The notes: a model not told the origin generated them from the letters alone. 36,082 nt of DNA from an uncultured Prevotellaceae bacterium (GCA_946415645.1 CAMKTJ010000025.1:1-36082), one strand, 5' to 3'; positions 1 to 7,141 are shown, counted from the stretch's first letter. Program-made: numbers and translations.

Positions 1-233
1 TTCCATGTGGTGGGATGCATAAAGATAGCTGCATCTATACCCACGATATTCTCGTGCAGCAGCACCATGCTTTGCCACCAGTATTGTTTTATGTTGTTCT
101 TCAGTTCCACACCGTTCTGTCCGTAGTCATAAACAGCGCCTAATCCGTCATAGATGTCGCTGCTGGGGAATACAAAACCATACTCTTTGCAGTGTGAAAC
201 TATCTTCTTGAAAACGTCTTCCTGTTGTGCCAT
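1..233 (-). CDS. glyS: Glycyl-tRNA synthetase, N-terminal part (truncated by window edge)
   Basis: Reading the minus strand from the ATG at 233-231 gives about 77 residues beginning MAQQEDVFKKIVSHCKEYGF and continuing through VFPSSDIYDGLGAVYDYGQN, the characteristic N-terminus of the single-chain class II glycyl-tRNA synthetase. This enzyme charges tRNA-Gly with glycine in the cytoplasm using ATP. The remainder, including motifs 2 and 3 and the anticodon-binding domain, lies beyond base 1. The gene starts 41 bases after the stop of the DUF2795 gene and has no evident promoter in that gap, so both are probably transcribed from the promoter near 648-655. The partial frame is open to the window edge with no interruption. 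Confidence 0.92.
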   Translation of the reverse strand, partial: MAQQEDVFKKIVSHCKEYGFVFPSSDIYDGLGAVYDYGQNGVELKNNIKQYWWQSMVLLHENIVGIDAAIFMHPTTW

Positions 234-274
234 ATTGTAATATACTTTGTTAAGTCCTTTGTTTTTCGACTGCC

Positions 275-496
275 CTAATACTCGTCTTCGTTGAATAGGA
301 AGTCTTCTTTTGTAGGATAATCGGGCCAGATATCCTCGATGTTTTCATACACATCGCCCTCATCTTCAATCTCGGATAGATTCTCTATCACTTCAAGAGG
401 AGCGCCACTACGTGTTGCATAGTCAATGAGCTCCTCTTTGGTTGCAGGCCAGGGAGCATCCTCCAGTTTTGAGGCTAATTCCAATGTCCAGTACAT
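275..496 (-). CDS. DUF2795 family small acidic protein
   Basis: This 73-residue protein begins MYWTLELASKLEDAPWPATK and ends EDFLFNEDEY. It is very acidic in its second half, and the ATKEELIDYATRSGAPLEVIENL segment is typical of the DUF2795 family, which is widespread and well conserved in Bacteroidales. No biochemical function is known to me. It has no signal peptide or membrane segment, so it is probably cytoplasmic. It lies 41 bases upstream of glyS on the same strand, suggesting co-transcription. Its long leader (about 150 bases from the putative promoter) contains an 18-base perfect palindrome and one copy of the CGTTAT palindromic repeat. Identification rests on resemblance to remembered family members; the small size matches the family. 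Confidence 0.85.
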   Translation of the reverse strand: MYWTLELASKLEDAPWPATKEELIDYATRSGAPLEVIENLSEIEDEGDVYENIEDIWPDYPTKEDFLFNEDEY

Positions 497-525
497 ATTC
501 TATTCTTTTTTTTATTTCCTTATTT

Positions 526-606
526 CGATGAGCGGCCTTTTCGTTATTTCGATATAACGTTATATCGTTACTACGTTATAACGGTTCTTTTTTAGGGCCG
601 TTTTTT
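526..606. repeat. Palindromic CGTTAT/CGATAT intergenic element, copy A
   Basis: An AT-rich core of alternating CGTTAT, CGATAT and CGTTATAACG units is bounded by GC-rich ends: GAGCGGCCTTTTCG on the left and AGGGCCGTTTTTT on the right. The ends are partly inverted (GCGGCC versus GGCCG), so a transcript could fold into a long hairpin. Related copies lie at 27733-27800 and 33732-33823. This copy sits in the presumed 5' leader of the DUF2795-glyS transcript. Confidence 0.75.
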
Positions 607-614
607 CAACTCTC

Positions 615-632
615 AACTCTTATATAAGAGTT
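615..632. promoter_or_regulatory. 18-base perfect palindrome in the DUF2795-glyS leader
   Basis: AACTCTTATATAAGAGTT is self-complementary over all 18 bases. It lies 16-33 bases downstream of the putative -7 box at 648-655 on the minus strand, so it may be an operator or an RNA hairpin near the 5' end. It adjoins an AGTTGAGAGTTGA-type short repeat (605-623). Confidence 0.5.
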
Positions 633-647
633 CCCTCTTTGGAGGCG

Positions 648-674
648 CAAAGATACAATTATTTCTGAAATAAT
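648..674 (-). promoter_or_regulatory. Promoter -7 box and dyad upstream of DUF2795-glyS
   Basis: On the minus strand TATCTTTG (655-648) matches the Bacteroidetes TAnnTTTG box exactly. A TTTG -33 box is not evident at the expected spacing. Immediately upstream is a 17-base palindrome, ATTATTTCTGAAATAAT (658-674), spanning the spacer. It reaches the stop codon of the adenosyltransferase gene and may be an operator or the upstream gene's 3' hairpin. Confidence 0.6.
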
Positions 675-1228
675 CATCTTTTACACCATAAAATTTCATC
701 TGTACCGCCCAAAAAGTTCAATCGGCAGGCCAGAACATACAGATAATCACTTAATCGGTTTATATAAGCCGTGACATTTTTATCAACAGGTTCCCCGGCA
801 TCCAAGGCATAAATCTTCCGTTCTGCCCGTCGGCAAACGGTTCTGCAGACATGCGCTACGGCGGCAGCCCTACATCCTCCGGGCAGCGTAAAGCCACGCC
901 ATCCGGGCATTCCGTCATTAGCCTGATCTATACAATGTTCCAGTTCCATAATATCCTCTTCTGTTATCTGGCATTTGCAGGGCTGATTGCTTTCAGGGTC
1001 TGTTGCTAAGATAGTACCTATAGAGAATAATCGATGTTGTATCTCTATCAGGCACTCGCAGTCAGCAGGTTCGTTCAGGTATGTTAGCAAAAGACCTAGC
1101 TGGCTGTTCAGTTCATCTATAGTACCGTAGCTTTCTAAGCGTAAGCAGGCTTTAGGTACGCGTTTTCCGCCAACAAGGCTGGTTTCTCCATGGTCTCCTG
1201 TGCGGGTATAGACATTACATTTTCTCAT
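674..1228 (-). CDS. Cob(I)alamin adenosyltransferase, PduO type
   Basis: This 184-residue protein transfers the adenosyl group of ATP to cob(I)alamin to make adenosylcobalamin, needed for example by methylmalonyl-CoA mutase in propionate-producing Bacteroidales. The N-terminus carries the family signature YTRTGDHGETSLVGGKRVPK (residues about 7-26), followed by LRLESYGTIDELNSQLGLL (about 29-47). The C-terminal part has the conserved CRRAERKIYAL and INRLSDYLYVLACRLN segments of this helical-bundle trimer enzyme. Length is normal. Its start codon overlaps the upstream gene's stop codon by one base (TGATG at 1230-1226), indicating translational coupling. No cobalamin riboswitch is visible ahead of the gene pair. 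The protein should be cytoplasmic. Confidence 0.93.
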   Translation of the reverse strand: MRKCNVYTRTGDHGETSLVGGKRVPKACLRLESYGTIDELNSQLGLLLTYLNEPADCECLIEIQHRLFSIGTILATDPESNQPCKCQITEEDIMELEHCIDQANDGMPGWRGFTLPGGCRAAAVAHVCRTVCRRAERKIYALDAGEPVDKNVTAYINRLSDYLYVLACRLNFLGGTDEILWCKR

Positions 1229-1755
1229 CAGAAATTTACAATATAGTGTTGTTTGTTATACTTGGTATTGAAAAAGGCTATGCCTGTATCATAAAGGTCG
1301 AAACTTACTACGGAGGGTAGATTCCTGAACCATTCCCTGTGTTTGTCTAAGTGGTCCAGTATCAGCACGGAATATTCATGCAGATGTGTAATAATCTCCT
1401 TGTTGGGTTCAGATAGCCAGCACATATCAATCTGACCCTCTGATATATAATCTGTCATTACGGCTTTCTTACATCCTGCCTGTAGGTATTGTGGCACGTA
1501 ATCCGGTGCTGACAAGCATACAATCGTTTCCGGCTGTCTCCAGTTGCTTACACGTAGCAGCATATGAAGAATTTTCCTGACCCTGAACGTATCCTTAAAG
1601 GCTAACCCTTTATCCAACTCTTCATAGGCATAATAGGGTAGCTTCATGTAAAGCACGTCCGTGATGAGGTGAAAGGCAAAGGGCGAGTGTACACCATATC
1701 CGCATCGGTGCCTGATGCGTCGAAACCATATTATGGGATTTGTCAGTTTATACAT
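1228..1755 (-). CDS. Small Bacteroidales methyltransferase-like protein (function unknown)
   Basis: This 175-residue protein begins MYKLTNPIIWFRRIRHRCGY and contains GVHSPFAFHLITDVLY, a motif I associate with a Bacteroidales family often annotated as class I SAM-dependent methyltransferase-like. The usual glycine-rich SAM loop is not recognisable here and the protein is shorter than typical methyltransferases, so it may be degenerate or non-catalytic. No signal peptide or membrane span is seen. The downstream cobalamin adenosyltransferase start overlaps its stop (TGATG), so the two are probably translated together. The chosen start gives the family-like N-terminus. A TAACTTTG box ends only about 8 bases upstream of the ATG, which would make the message nearly leaderless. 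Confidence 0.7.
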   Translation of the reverse strand: MYKLTNPIIWFRRIRHRCGYGVHSPFAFHLITDVLYMKLPYYAYEELDKGLAFKDTFRVRKILHMLLRVSNWRQPETIVCLSAPDYVPQYLQAGCKKAVMTDYISEGQIDMCWLSEPNKEIITHLHEYSVLILDHLDKHREWFRNLPSVVSFDLYDTGIAFFNTKYNKQHYIVNF

Positions 1756-1762
1756 TTAATGC

Positions 1763-1770
1763 CAAAGTTA
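1763..1770 (-). promoter_or_regulatory. Candidate -7 box close to the start of the 1755 gene
   Basis: TAACTTTG on the minus strand fits TAnnTTTG, but no TTTG is found 19-21 bases upstream. If used, transcription would begin only a few bases before the ATG at 1755. Confidence 0.4.
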
Positions 1771-1876
1771 CGCTTTTCTTTTTACATATCGGGGCTTAAG
1801 GGCTTTTTTTTTGTTAATAAACATTAAAGCAAATGGGAGGCAGTATTCGCGTGTGCGTACATTATAATTATTTGTT

Positions 1877-1884
1877 TATCTTTG
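1877..1884 (+). promoter_or_regulatory. Promoter -7 box for the 1933 surface protein
   Basis: TATCTTTG matches the TAnnTTTG consensus exactly and lies 48 bases before the ATG. The -33 element is weak at the expected distance. Confidence 0.55.
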
Positions 1885-1932
1885 TAACAGAGATTTAATG
1901 CCATATTTATATTACCCTAAATTAATTGAACC

Positions 1933-4900
1933 ATGAAGAAATCTATTACATTTTATCTTACGTTACTATTGGCTATAATTGCATCTACGCTCAGGGCGGA
2001 AGTGCTGATAAATAATCCGGGACCGGTAACAGAGTTCTCGGCTGACAAGAAATACGTTATCCAGACAAATGGTCAGGACGGGTCAACGCATTGGATGTTT
2101 GATTCTGGTACCAACATCGCTGCCGACAATTCCATGAATATGATAAGGCCCGATGACAAATACCTTTGGGTTATTTCTCCCAGTGGGGGTAAGTTTACAG
2201 TACGGAATGTGGCTACCAAACAATACATCAGTATTGATGGATCCAGTAATGGCGGTGCCACTTCCACTAAGGCTAACCTTACAACGCTTTATATCGAGAC
2301 AAGTGAGGGCCGATGTGGCTTCAAGAACGACAAGGGGCAGTATATAGACATGTCATATAGTGGTGTAGGCCCTTCTACTTGGTCGGGAGGAATCGCAGGT
2401 TCCCGCGTTCTGATTATCTATGAGGTTAACCTGGAAGTGTCTGAAGAAGATATTCTGATAGAGGAACTTCTCTGTCGTGTTAAGCTTTATGACAGGTATC
2501 TGCCTGATTATGGTGACGAAACCATTGACCGTGGTACGGAGGTTGGTCAGTACAATGCCAGTGATGAGTTGTACAACACCTTTATTAATGCCGTTCAACA
2601 AGCTTTCGATATCGTTAACAATGAGGTTGAAACACCATCCGTTGAGGTTATGCGAGCTCTTGTTGAGACTATAGACAAGGGTTACGCCGACATCATGGCA
2701 ACCCTGGTAAAACTCACCATTGCCGACGGTAATTACCGTATTGTCAGTGCTCTGGAATGGACAAAGACTATCCGTACCGATACTGGCGAGTTGGATAGCA
2801 ATGAAAACCCCATTTATATTGAAACTATCTTGCATCCCACCAAGGCCATGTATGCCACATTGGATGAGATGAAGGCCATGTGGGCTGACATAGACAGCAC
2901 AGACTGTCGTTTTCTGTGGAAGCTTACCAACAATCCCAGCACAGGTTTTATTCAGATGATGAATATCGCCACAGACGGTATCATCGACAATTGCTCAAAA
3001 AGCGGCCAGGCGATGCTTAGCACCACCAGTACTACTGAGATGTACTTTCAATTCATGGGCCATACAGATGACAGAAAGGTTAAGGTAGCCATGCGTCCCA
3101 GCTCAGGCGGTGACTTTACCTTCTTACATGCCAACGGACATGGTGGCGGTACAGGCAACCAGAGTAATATCGTGGGTTGGGAAGCCAGTGCAGGTGCTAC
3201 GCAGTGGATATTAGAGCCGGTCAACGATGAAGAGGTACAAAAGCTGATTGATGATTATGCACCCTATAAGGACCATGAGTTGCTTGTGAGTAAGTATCAG
3301 CAGCTTATTGAGAAGGCTGACAGCCTTGTAAGTGTTGCCCAGGACGAAACGCGTACAGAACTTATTACAGAGGCGTCCCAACTGAGTTGTCCTTTTGGTC
3401 AGAATGATCTTTACCCTAACAATCCGGATGGCGGTAATATAGGCGCACTTATCGACGGTGATCCCGCAAGCTATTACCATACGGCATTCGGCGGAGGTAA
3501 TCTTGAACCGGGTTCACACTGGCTGTTTGCTACATTCGAACAGCCCGTAGGTGGTGAGTTGCAGCTAACTCTCACTCGACGGAAATCAAGCAATGATCAT
3601 GTCAGCAAGATGGATGTGTATGGCGGAACCGACAAGGAAGGGGAGCCTGAGAGCTTTACCCTGTTGGCACAGCTATCATTCCCTTATAATAAAAGTGGCG
3701 AGACGGTTAATTCCGCCAAGTTTACGGTCGAGGGCGCTTATCCCGTGTACAAGTATGTAGTTACTGAGACTGCTCCTACGAGTTATAATCGTGGTTATTT
3801 CCATATGGCAGAGTTCAATATGTTACAGATTAGTGTTAATGAGAACAGTCAGCTGAAGGGCATGGCCGAGATAGGTACCACATTAGTCAGTGAGTTGGCT
3901 GCCGCCAAGGCAATGGATGTTGACGAATTAGAGATATCAGATTATGATAAATTGAAGTCGGCTTATGATGCCGCCAAGGCAATCTACGTAGATCCCACAC
4001 TCTTACGTGATGTAATCAAGAAAAACAAGAATGCTACGGAGCTGGTGGTTATAGGAACAGATCCTGGTTTCTGGAGCGCTGAAAGCAGTGCAGGCTCTTT
4101 CGATATTATCCTCAAAGAAGCCACGGATTATGATAAGGCCGGCATCTACACACAGGCACAGACTGATGCTTACATTCAGCAGATACAGTCAGGTGTGAGT
4201 GATATCATGTCAAGTGCTAATACTGTTCAGGAGGGTAAGTGGTATGCTATCCGTTTTGCTAACGAGGCCATGTATGACAAGTATGGCTGGCAGAAGGACA
4301 ACGTTGTCAATACCAAGTTAGGCGATCTTTATGATAATTGTCTGGCTGCTGCCAATGTAGATACTGATGGCAGTGGCGGTGAGACATTAGTAATGTCCAG
4401 CATGGATGAGATTACACGCGGCCAGACCATCCGATTCGTAAGTGACCAGATTATTGAGGACATGGATCAGATTGCCTTCCGCTTTGTTGCCCTGGGTGAC
4501 AGTGCTTATGTCCTGCAGCATAAGAGTGGTCTTTATGTTAATGGCGCTGCCTCCGGTAGCAGTTTGTCATTAGGACTTTCACCTGCCATCTTTAATATAA
4601 GTGCTGTAGGTTTAGGTAAGGTATTGATTCATGCCCGCAATCTTAGGGGAACTGAATATGGTTCCAACCCTGTATATCTGCATGCACAGAATGCCGGCCA
4701 TTCATTGGTCACCTGGACGGCTACGGAAATCAGCAGTAACAGTGCACTCTTTATCACAGAGATAGAGGAGGCCGAACTGAGTTCACTTGATATCAACGAA
4801 AGTATACAGGAGGCTGTGAAACCTAACAGTATGCGTATCTGGTGCTATCCTGTCGGATTCAGCGTTGCGGATGGTGTATTGTACGAGTTTAAGGGAGCTT

Positions 4901-5448
4901 ACCAGAAGGATGATGCATGGCATTACGCCTTTAATGAGGTGGAGGCAGCCAAGCCTGGCCAGCCCGTTCTGTATGTGAATGGTGATATACAGTCCTTCGA
5001 CAAGGATGCTAACGACGAGTACGAGACGATTACCATAACTTCATCAGAAATCGCCACATCGCCTTTGACGGAAAATGGTATCTATGGAACCTACACTTAT
5101 CAGTGGGTTAATCCGGGTGCTGTGGTTGTATATGGTGGTGTCATTGCCAGCTGGGGTAACACCCTTGTCGAGGCTATGGGCGAGGAGTATACCGACTGTA
5201 CGCGTGATGTTTCTGCTAACACCGGGTACATTGCTCCTGAAGAGAGTAACATTGCTGAAGGTGAATATGATCTTGTATTCACCATAGAGGGCGAGGCTAC
5301 CTCTTTAAATGAAGAATTAAGAGTGAAGAGTGAAAAATTTGCTGCCTACGACCTGAGTGGCCGTAGAATAAATTCAAAATTCAAAGTTCAAAATTCAAAA
5401 TTGAAGAAAGGAATTCTCATTGTAAACGGAAAGAAGGTGCTTAAGTAA
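1933..5448 (+). CDS. Large secreted surface protein with beta-trefoil-like and F5/8C-like modules and C-terminal sorting signal
   Basis: This 1171-residue protein has an N-terminal signal peptide (MKKSITFYLTLLLAIIASTL, cleavage near residue 22). Residues about 30-165 and 250-430 look like ricin/beta-trefoil-type repeats (KQYISIDGSS, GQYIDMSY). Residues about 475-630 resemble an F5/8 type C (discoidin) carbohydrate-binding domain, with IGALIDGDPASYYHTAF and YFHMAEFNML. A further trefoil-like block spans about 745-930. The C-terminus (YDLSGRR ... LKKGILIVNGKKVLK) is the sorting-type tail seen on four other proteins here. No catalytic motif is recognised, so it is probably a surface glycan-binding protein. 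It is transcribed alone, followed by a strong terminator at 5467-5496. The linker before the tail (about residues 1123-1157) is encoded by dispersed-repeat DNA. Confidence 0.8.
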   Translation: MKKSITFYLTLLLAIIASTLRAEVLINNPGPVTEFSADKKYVIQTNGQDGSTHWMFDSGTNIAADNSMNMIRPDDKYLWVISPSGGKFTVRNVATKQYISIDGSSNGGATSTKANLTTLYIETSEGRCGFKNDKGQYIDMSYSGVGPSTWSGGIAGSRVLIIYEVNLEVSEEDILIEELLCRVKLYDRYLPDYGDETIDRGTEVGQYNASDELYNTFINAVQQAFDIVNNEVETPSVEVMRALVETIDKGYADIMATLVKLTIADGNYRIVSALEWTKTIRTDTGELDSNENPIYIETILHPTKAMYATLDEMKAMWADIDSTDCRFLWKLTNNPSTGFIQMMNIATDGIIDNCSKSGQAMLSTTSTTEMYFQFMGHTDDRKVKVAMRPSSGGDFTFLHANGHGGGTGNQSNIVGWEASAGATQWILEPVNDEEVQKLIDDYAPYKDHELLVSKYQQLIEKADSLVSVAQDETRTELITEASQLSCPFGQNDLYPNNPDGGNIGALIDGDPASYYHTAFGGGNLEPGSHWLFATFEQPVGGELQLTLTRRKSSNDHVSKMDVYGGTDKEGEPESFTLLAQLSFPYNKSGETVNSAKFTVEGAYPVYKYVVTETAPTSYNRGYFHMAEFNMLQISVNENSQLKGMAEIGTTLVSELAAAKAMDVDELEISDYDKLKSAYDAAKAIYVDPTLLRDVIKKNKNATELVVIGTDPGFWSAESSAGSFDIILKEATDYDKAGIYTQAQTDAYIQQIQSGVSDIMSSANTVQEGKWYAIRFANEAMYDKYGWQKDNVVNTKLGDLYDNCLAAANVDTDGSGGETLVMSSMDEITRGQTIRFVSDQIIEDMDQIAFRFVALGDSAYVLQHKSGLYVNGAASGSSLSLGLSPAIFNISAVGLGKVLIHARNLRGTEYGSNPVYLHAQNAGHSLVTWTATEISSNSALFITEIEEAELSSLDINESIQEAVKPNSMRIWCYPVGFSVADGVLYEFKGAYQKDDAWHYAFNEVEAAKPGQPVLYVNGDIQSFDKDANDEYETITITSSEIATSPLTENGIYGTYTYQWVNPGAVVVYGGVIASWGNTLVEAMGEEYTDCTRDVSANTGYIAPEESNIAEGEYDLVFTIEGEATSLNEELRVKSEKFAAYDLSGRRINSKFKVQNSKLKKGILIVNGKKVLK
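5299..5402 (+). repeat. Two short dispersed repeats inside the coding sequence of the 1933 protein
   Basis: Bases 5299-5339 match 29480-29520 (opposite strand) at 39 of 41 positions; both encode TSLNEELRVKSE. Bases about 5370-5402 are a second repeat type made of near-identical TTCAAAATTCAAAGTTC units and encode NSKFKVQNSKLK. Both lie next to the sorting-signal motif YDLSGRR. Confidence 0.8.
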
Positions 5449-5466
5449 GATATTTATTGATATGTA

Positions 5467-5496
5467 ATGAGGGAGCCAGGTGCTCCCTCATTTTTA
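5467..5496 (+). terminator. Rho-independent terminator of the 1933 gene
   Basis: ATGAGGGAGC and GCTCCCTCAT form a perfect 10-base-pair stem with a 5-base loop, followed by a T run. Confidence 0.85.
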
Positions 5497-5707
5497 TGTT
5501 CAGATATCGTTCGGATAGTTTAGAAATAGTGTGCGGATAGTGTAGCGATATAAAAGGCCATCTTTAGACTTCTGTAGCATAGGCAGAGCGTAGACCGAGC
5601 GTAGGCGTAACTAAGCTGCAAGAGCGGGAGCAGGCTCGACCGTAAGTCAAGGGGATAGCAAGGGAGATGGAAGGGAGTTGGAAGGGCAAAGAGGGGAGGA
5701 TTAGATA
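5497..5707. other. Intergenic stretch between convergent genes, no gene seen
   Basis: About 210 bases lie between two facing terminators. There is a near-direct repeat CGGATAGTTTAG / CGGATAGTGTAG (about 5513-5544), a pair AGCGTAGACCGAGCGTAGG (about 5586-5606), and a purine-rich tail (about 5636-5703) of AAGGGA/GGAAGGG units. No credible open frame, RNA fold or promoter was recognised. Confidence 0.5.
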
Positions 5708-5738
5708 CAAAAAAAGGCCCGACATAATGTCGAGCCCT
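5708..5738 (-). terminator. Terminator of the cohesin-like operon
   Basis: On the minus strand the stem GGGCTCGACAT / ATGTCGGGCC is followed by TTTTTTTGT. It lies about 30 bases beyond the stop at 5770. Confidence 0.8.
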
Positions 5739-5769
5739 TAATGCTTATTTTATAAGATGTAAGTTCAGA

Positions 5770-6372
5770 TTACTTAACAGCAACCTTCTTGCCATCAACT
5801 ACATAGATACCCTTTGTAGCCTTGCTTACGCGCTGGCCAGCCATGTTGAAGATAGCACCGCTCTTAGTAGCGTCAGCAGAGATACCGTTGATAGCATCAG
5901 CACTCAATTCAAGGGGTACAATAGTATTCATATCGTTGTTTACATACACTGAGGTAGTACCTTTACCATCATCACCTACGTTGGTAAAGTTGATACCAGA
6001 GAATTTAGCTGTACCTGTAACGGGAGTTGCCAACTTGAATCTAACAAGTTCGCCAGTATTCTCTTTTACTGTTGAGCCGTAAATGTTAATAGAATAAGCA
6101 GTAGCTGTTGGTATTACGGAAACATTCCACTTACTTCCTTTTAGACGATTTGTATTTTTTTCATATACATAATCCTCCTCGTCTTCATCATAAGCAAGTT
6201 TTGCGCCTTCGGGAAGTTCCAACGTAAAACCAAATGCTCCACAATTGAAGTCATTGTTCAAACTGACAAGAATCCACTCCTTACCGTTTCCATCAACGCT
6301 AAATTTTGCTTCTTGAGCATTTGCTGCCAAGGTCAATGCGAAGACAGCAATTAAAGTAAAAATTTTCTTCAT
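5770..6372 (-). CDS. Secreted cohesin-like domain protein with C-terminal sorting signal
   Basis: This 200-residue protein has a signal peptide (MKKIFTLIAVFALTLAANAQ). A single beta-sandwich domain covers residues about 22-155, with the layout of a cohesin-like fold (CGAFGFTLELPEGAKL, then TGELVRFKLATPVTGTAKFS). A sorting-type tail follows (FNMAGQRVSKATKGIYVVDG ... KVAVK). No enzymatic motif is seen. It lies 49 bases downstream of a cohesin-dockerin protein on the same strand, with no promoter in the gap, so the two are almost certainly one operon ending at the 5708-5738 terminator. A scaffold or adhesion role at the cell surface is inferred; true cohesin binding activity is not shown. The tail-coding DNA is unusually similar to that of the 12321 gene. 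Confidence 0.72.
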   Translation of the reverse strand: MKKIFTLIAVFALTLAANAQEAKFSVDGNGKEWILVSLNNDFNCGAFGFTLELPEGAKLAYDEDEEDYVYEKNTNRLKGSKWNVSVIPTATAYSINIYGSTVKENTGELVRFKLATPVTGTAKFSGINFTNVGDDGKGTTSVYVNNDMNTIVPLELSADAINGISADATKSGAIFNMAGQRVSKATKGIYVVDGKKVAVK

Positions 6373-6421
6373 AATTGAATGTATTTTTGTTGATTATTAT
6401 AATATGGTCACTAAACTATTA

Positions 6422-7048
6422 TTATACCTGTGATGCGATAATGTTCAGAAGTGCCTGGATATCAGCAGCGTTGGTTTGACCATCACCTGTCAAATCAGCA
6501 TTACCACCCTCTGCGATAATGTTCAGAAGTGCCTGGATATCAGCAGCATTAACTACGTTATCACCAGTGAAGTCACCTTCTTTACCAACAGCGGGTTCAA
6601 CGGTCAACTTAGCTGTCTTGTTGTCGTCCTGGGTAATAGTTTTACCATCGTTAGAAGTCATAACAGTACCAGAGAAAGCAACTTCATAGTCACCAGCAGG
6701 TACAGTAGCATCAATCTGAAGAGTCAGCTTAGCTACAACAGCACCTGTGTTAGAGCCAACAGCAGTTTCTGTCTCAGAGAACACCTTGTTACCTTCTGAC
6801 TTAACCTCTTCTGTCCACTTCTCAGCAGCCTCAGCCTTTACCAAAGTAACACCGTTAGGAAGAACCAAATTAGTCTGCCAGTTGACGATGTCAACGTTGT
6901 TCCACATGAGGATGTTAACCTCAACAGTCTTACCTGCAGTACCTGTAGCTTCGCTGGGCTTAAGGTAGTTGTTTGCCTTGAGAATAGCAGCATTAGCACC
7001 TACACAGGTGAGAGCAGCCAACAGCATAAATAAAAATCTTCTTTTCAT
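6422..7048 (-). CDS. Secreted cohesin-like plus dockerin type I protein
   Basis: This 208-residue protein has a signal peptide (MKRRFLFMLLAALTCVGANA) and a cohesin-like beta-sandwich (residues about 22-150, with VEVNILMWNNVDIVNWQTNL and VLPNGVTLVKAEA). It ends in two EF-hand-like dockerin segments, DFTGDNVVNAADIQALLNII and DLTGDGQTNAADIQALLNII, spaced 26 residues apart. In dockerin type I domains such segments bind calcium and dock onto cohesins. No sorting-type tail follows; the dockerin is at the extreme C-terminus. It is first in an operon with the smaller cohesin-like protein. Having both module types in one 208-residue chain is unlike a classical cellulosome scaffoldin. A self-assembly or surface-display role is only inference. 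Confidence 0.8.
   Translation of the reverse strand: MKRRFLFMLLAALTCVGANAAILKANNYLKPSEATGTAGKTVEVNILMWNNVDIVNWQTNLVLPNGVTLVKAEAAEKWTEEVKSEGNKVFSETETAVGSNTGAVVAKLTLQIDATVPAGDYEVAFSGTVMTSNDGKTITQDDNKTAKLTVEPAVGKEGDFTGDNVVNAADIQALLNIIAEGGNADLTGDGQTNAADIQALLNIIASQV
6434..6547 (-). repeat. Exact 36-base direct repeat encoding the two dockerin segments
   Basis: The 36 bases at 6434-6469 recur exactly at 6512-6547, 78 bases (26 codons) apart. They encode the AADIQALLNIIA part of both dockerin repeats. Identity at every third base suggests recent duplication or gene conversion. Confidence 0.85.
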
Positions 7049-7141
7049 AAGATAAATTTTTAAGTGAATAAATTGTTATTTTTGTTTGTTTAAGTTTTAC
7101 TTTACAGTTAGCTTTTTAGGTCTAAACACATTTATACGTTG

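Noticed and set aside
2353..2835. Minus-strand open frame of 160 codons inside the 1933 gene
   Set aside because: It lies wholly antisense to a well-supported secreted protein, with no recognisable domain or promoter.
5770..7048. Classical cellulosome gene cluster
   Set aside because: Only one dockerin and two single cohesin-like domains are present, with no scaffoldin or cellulases.
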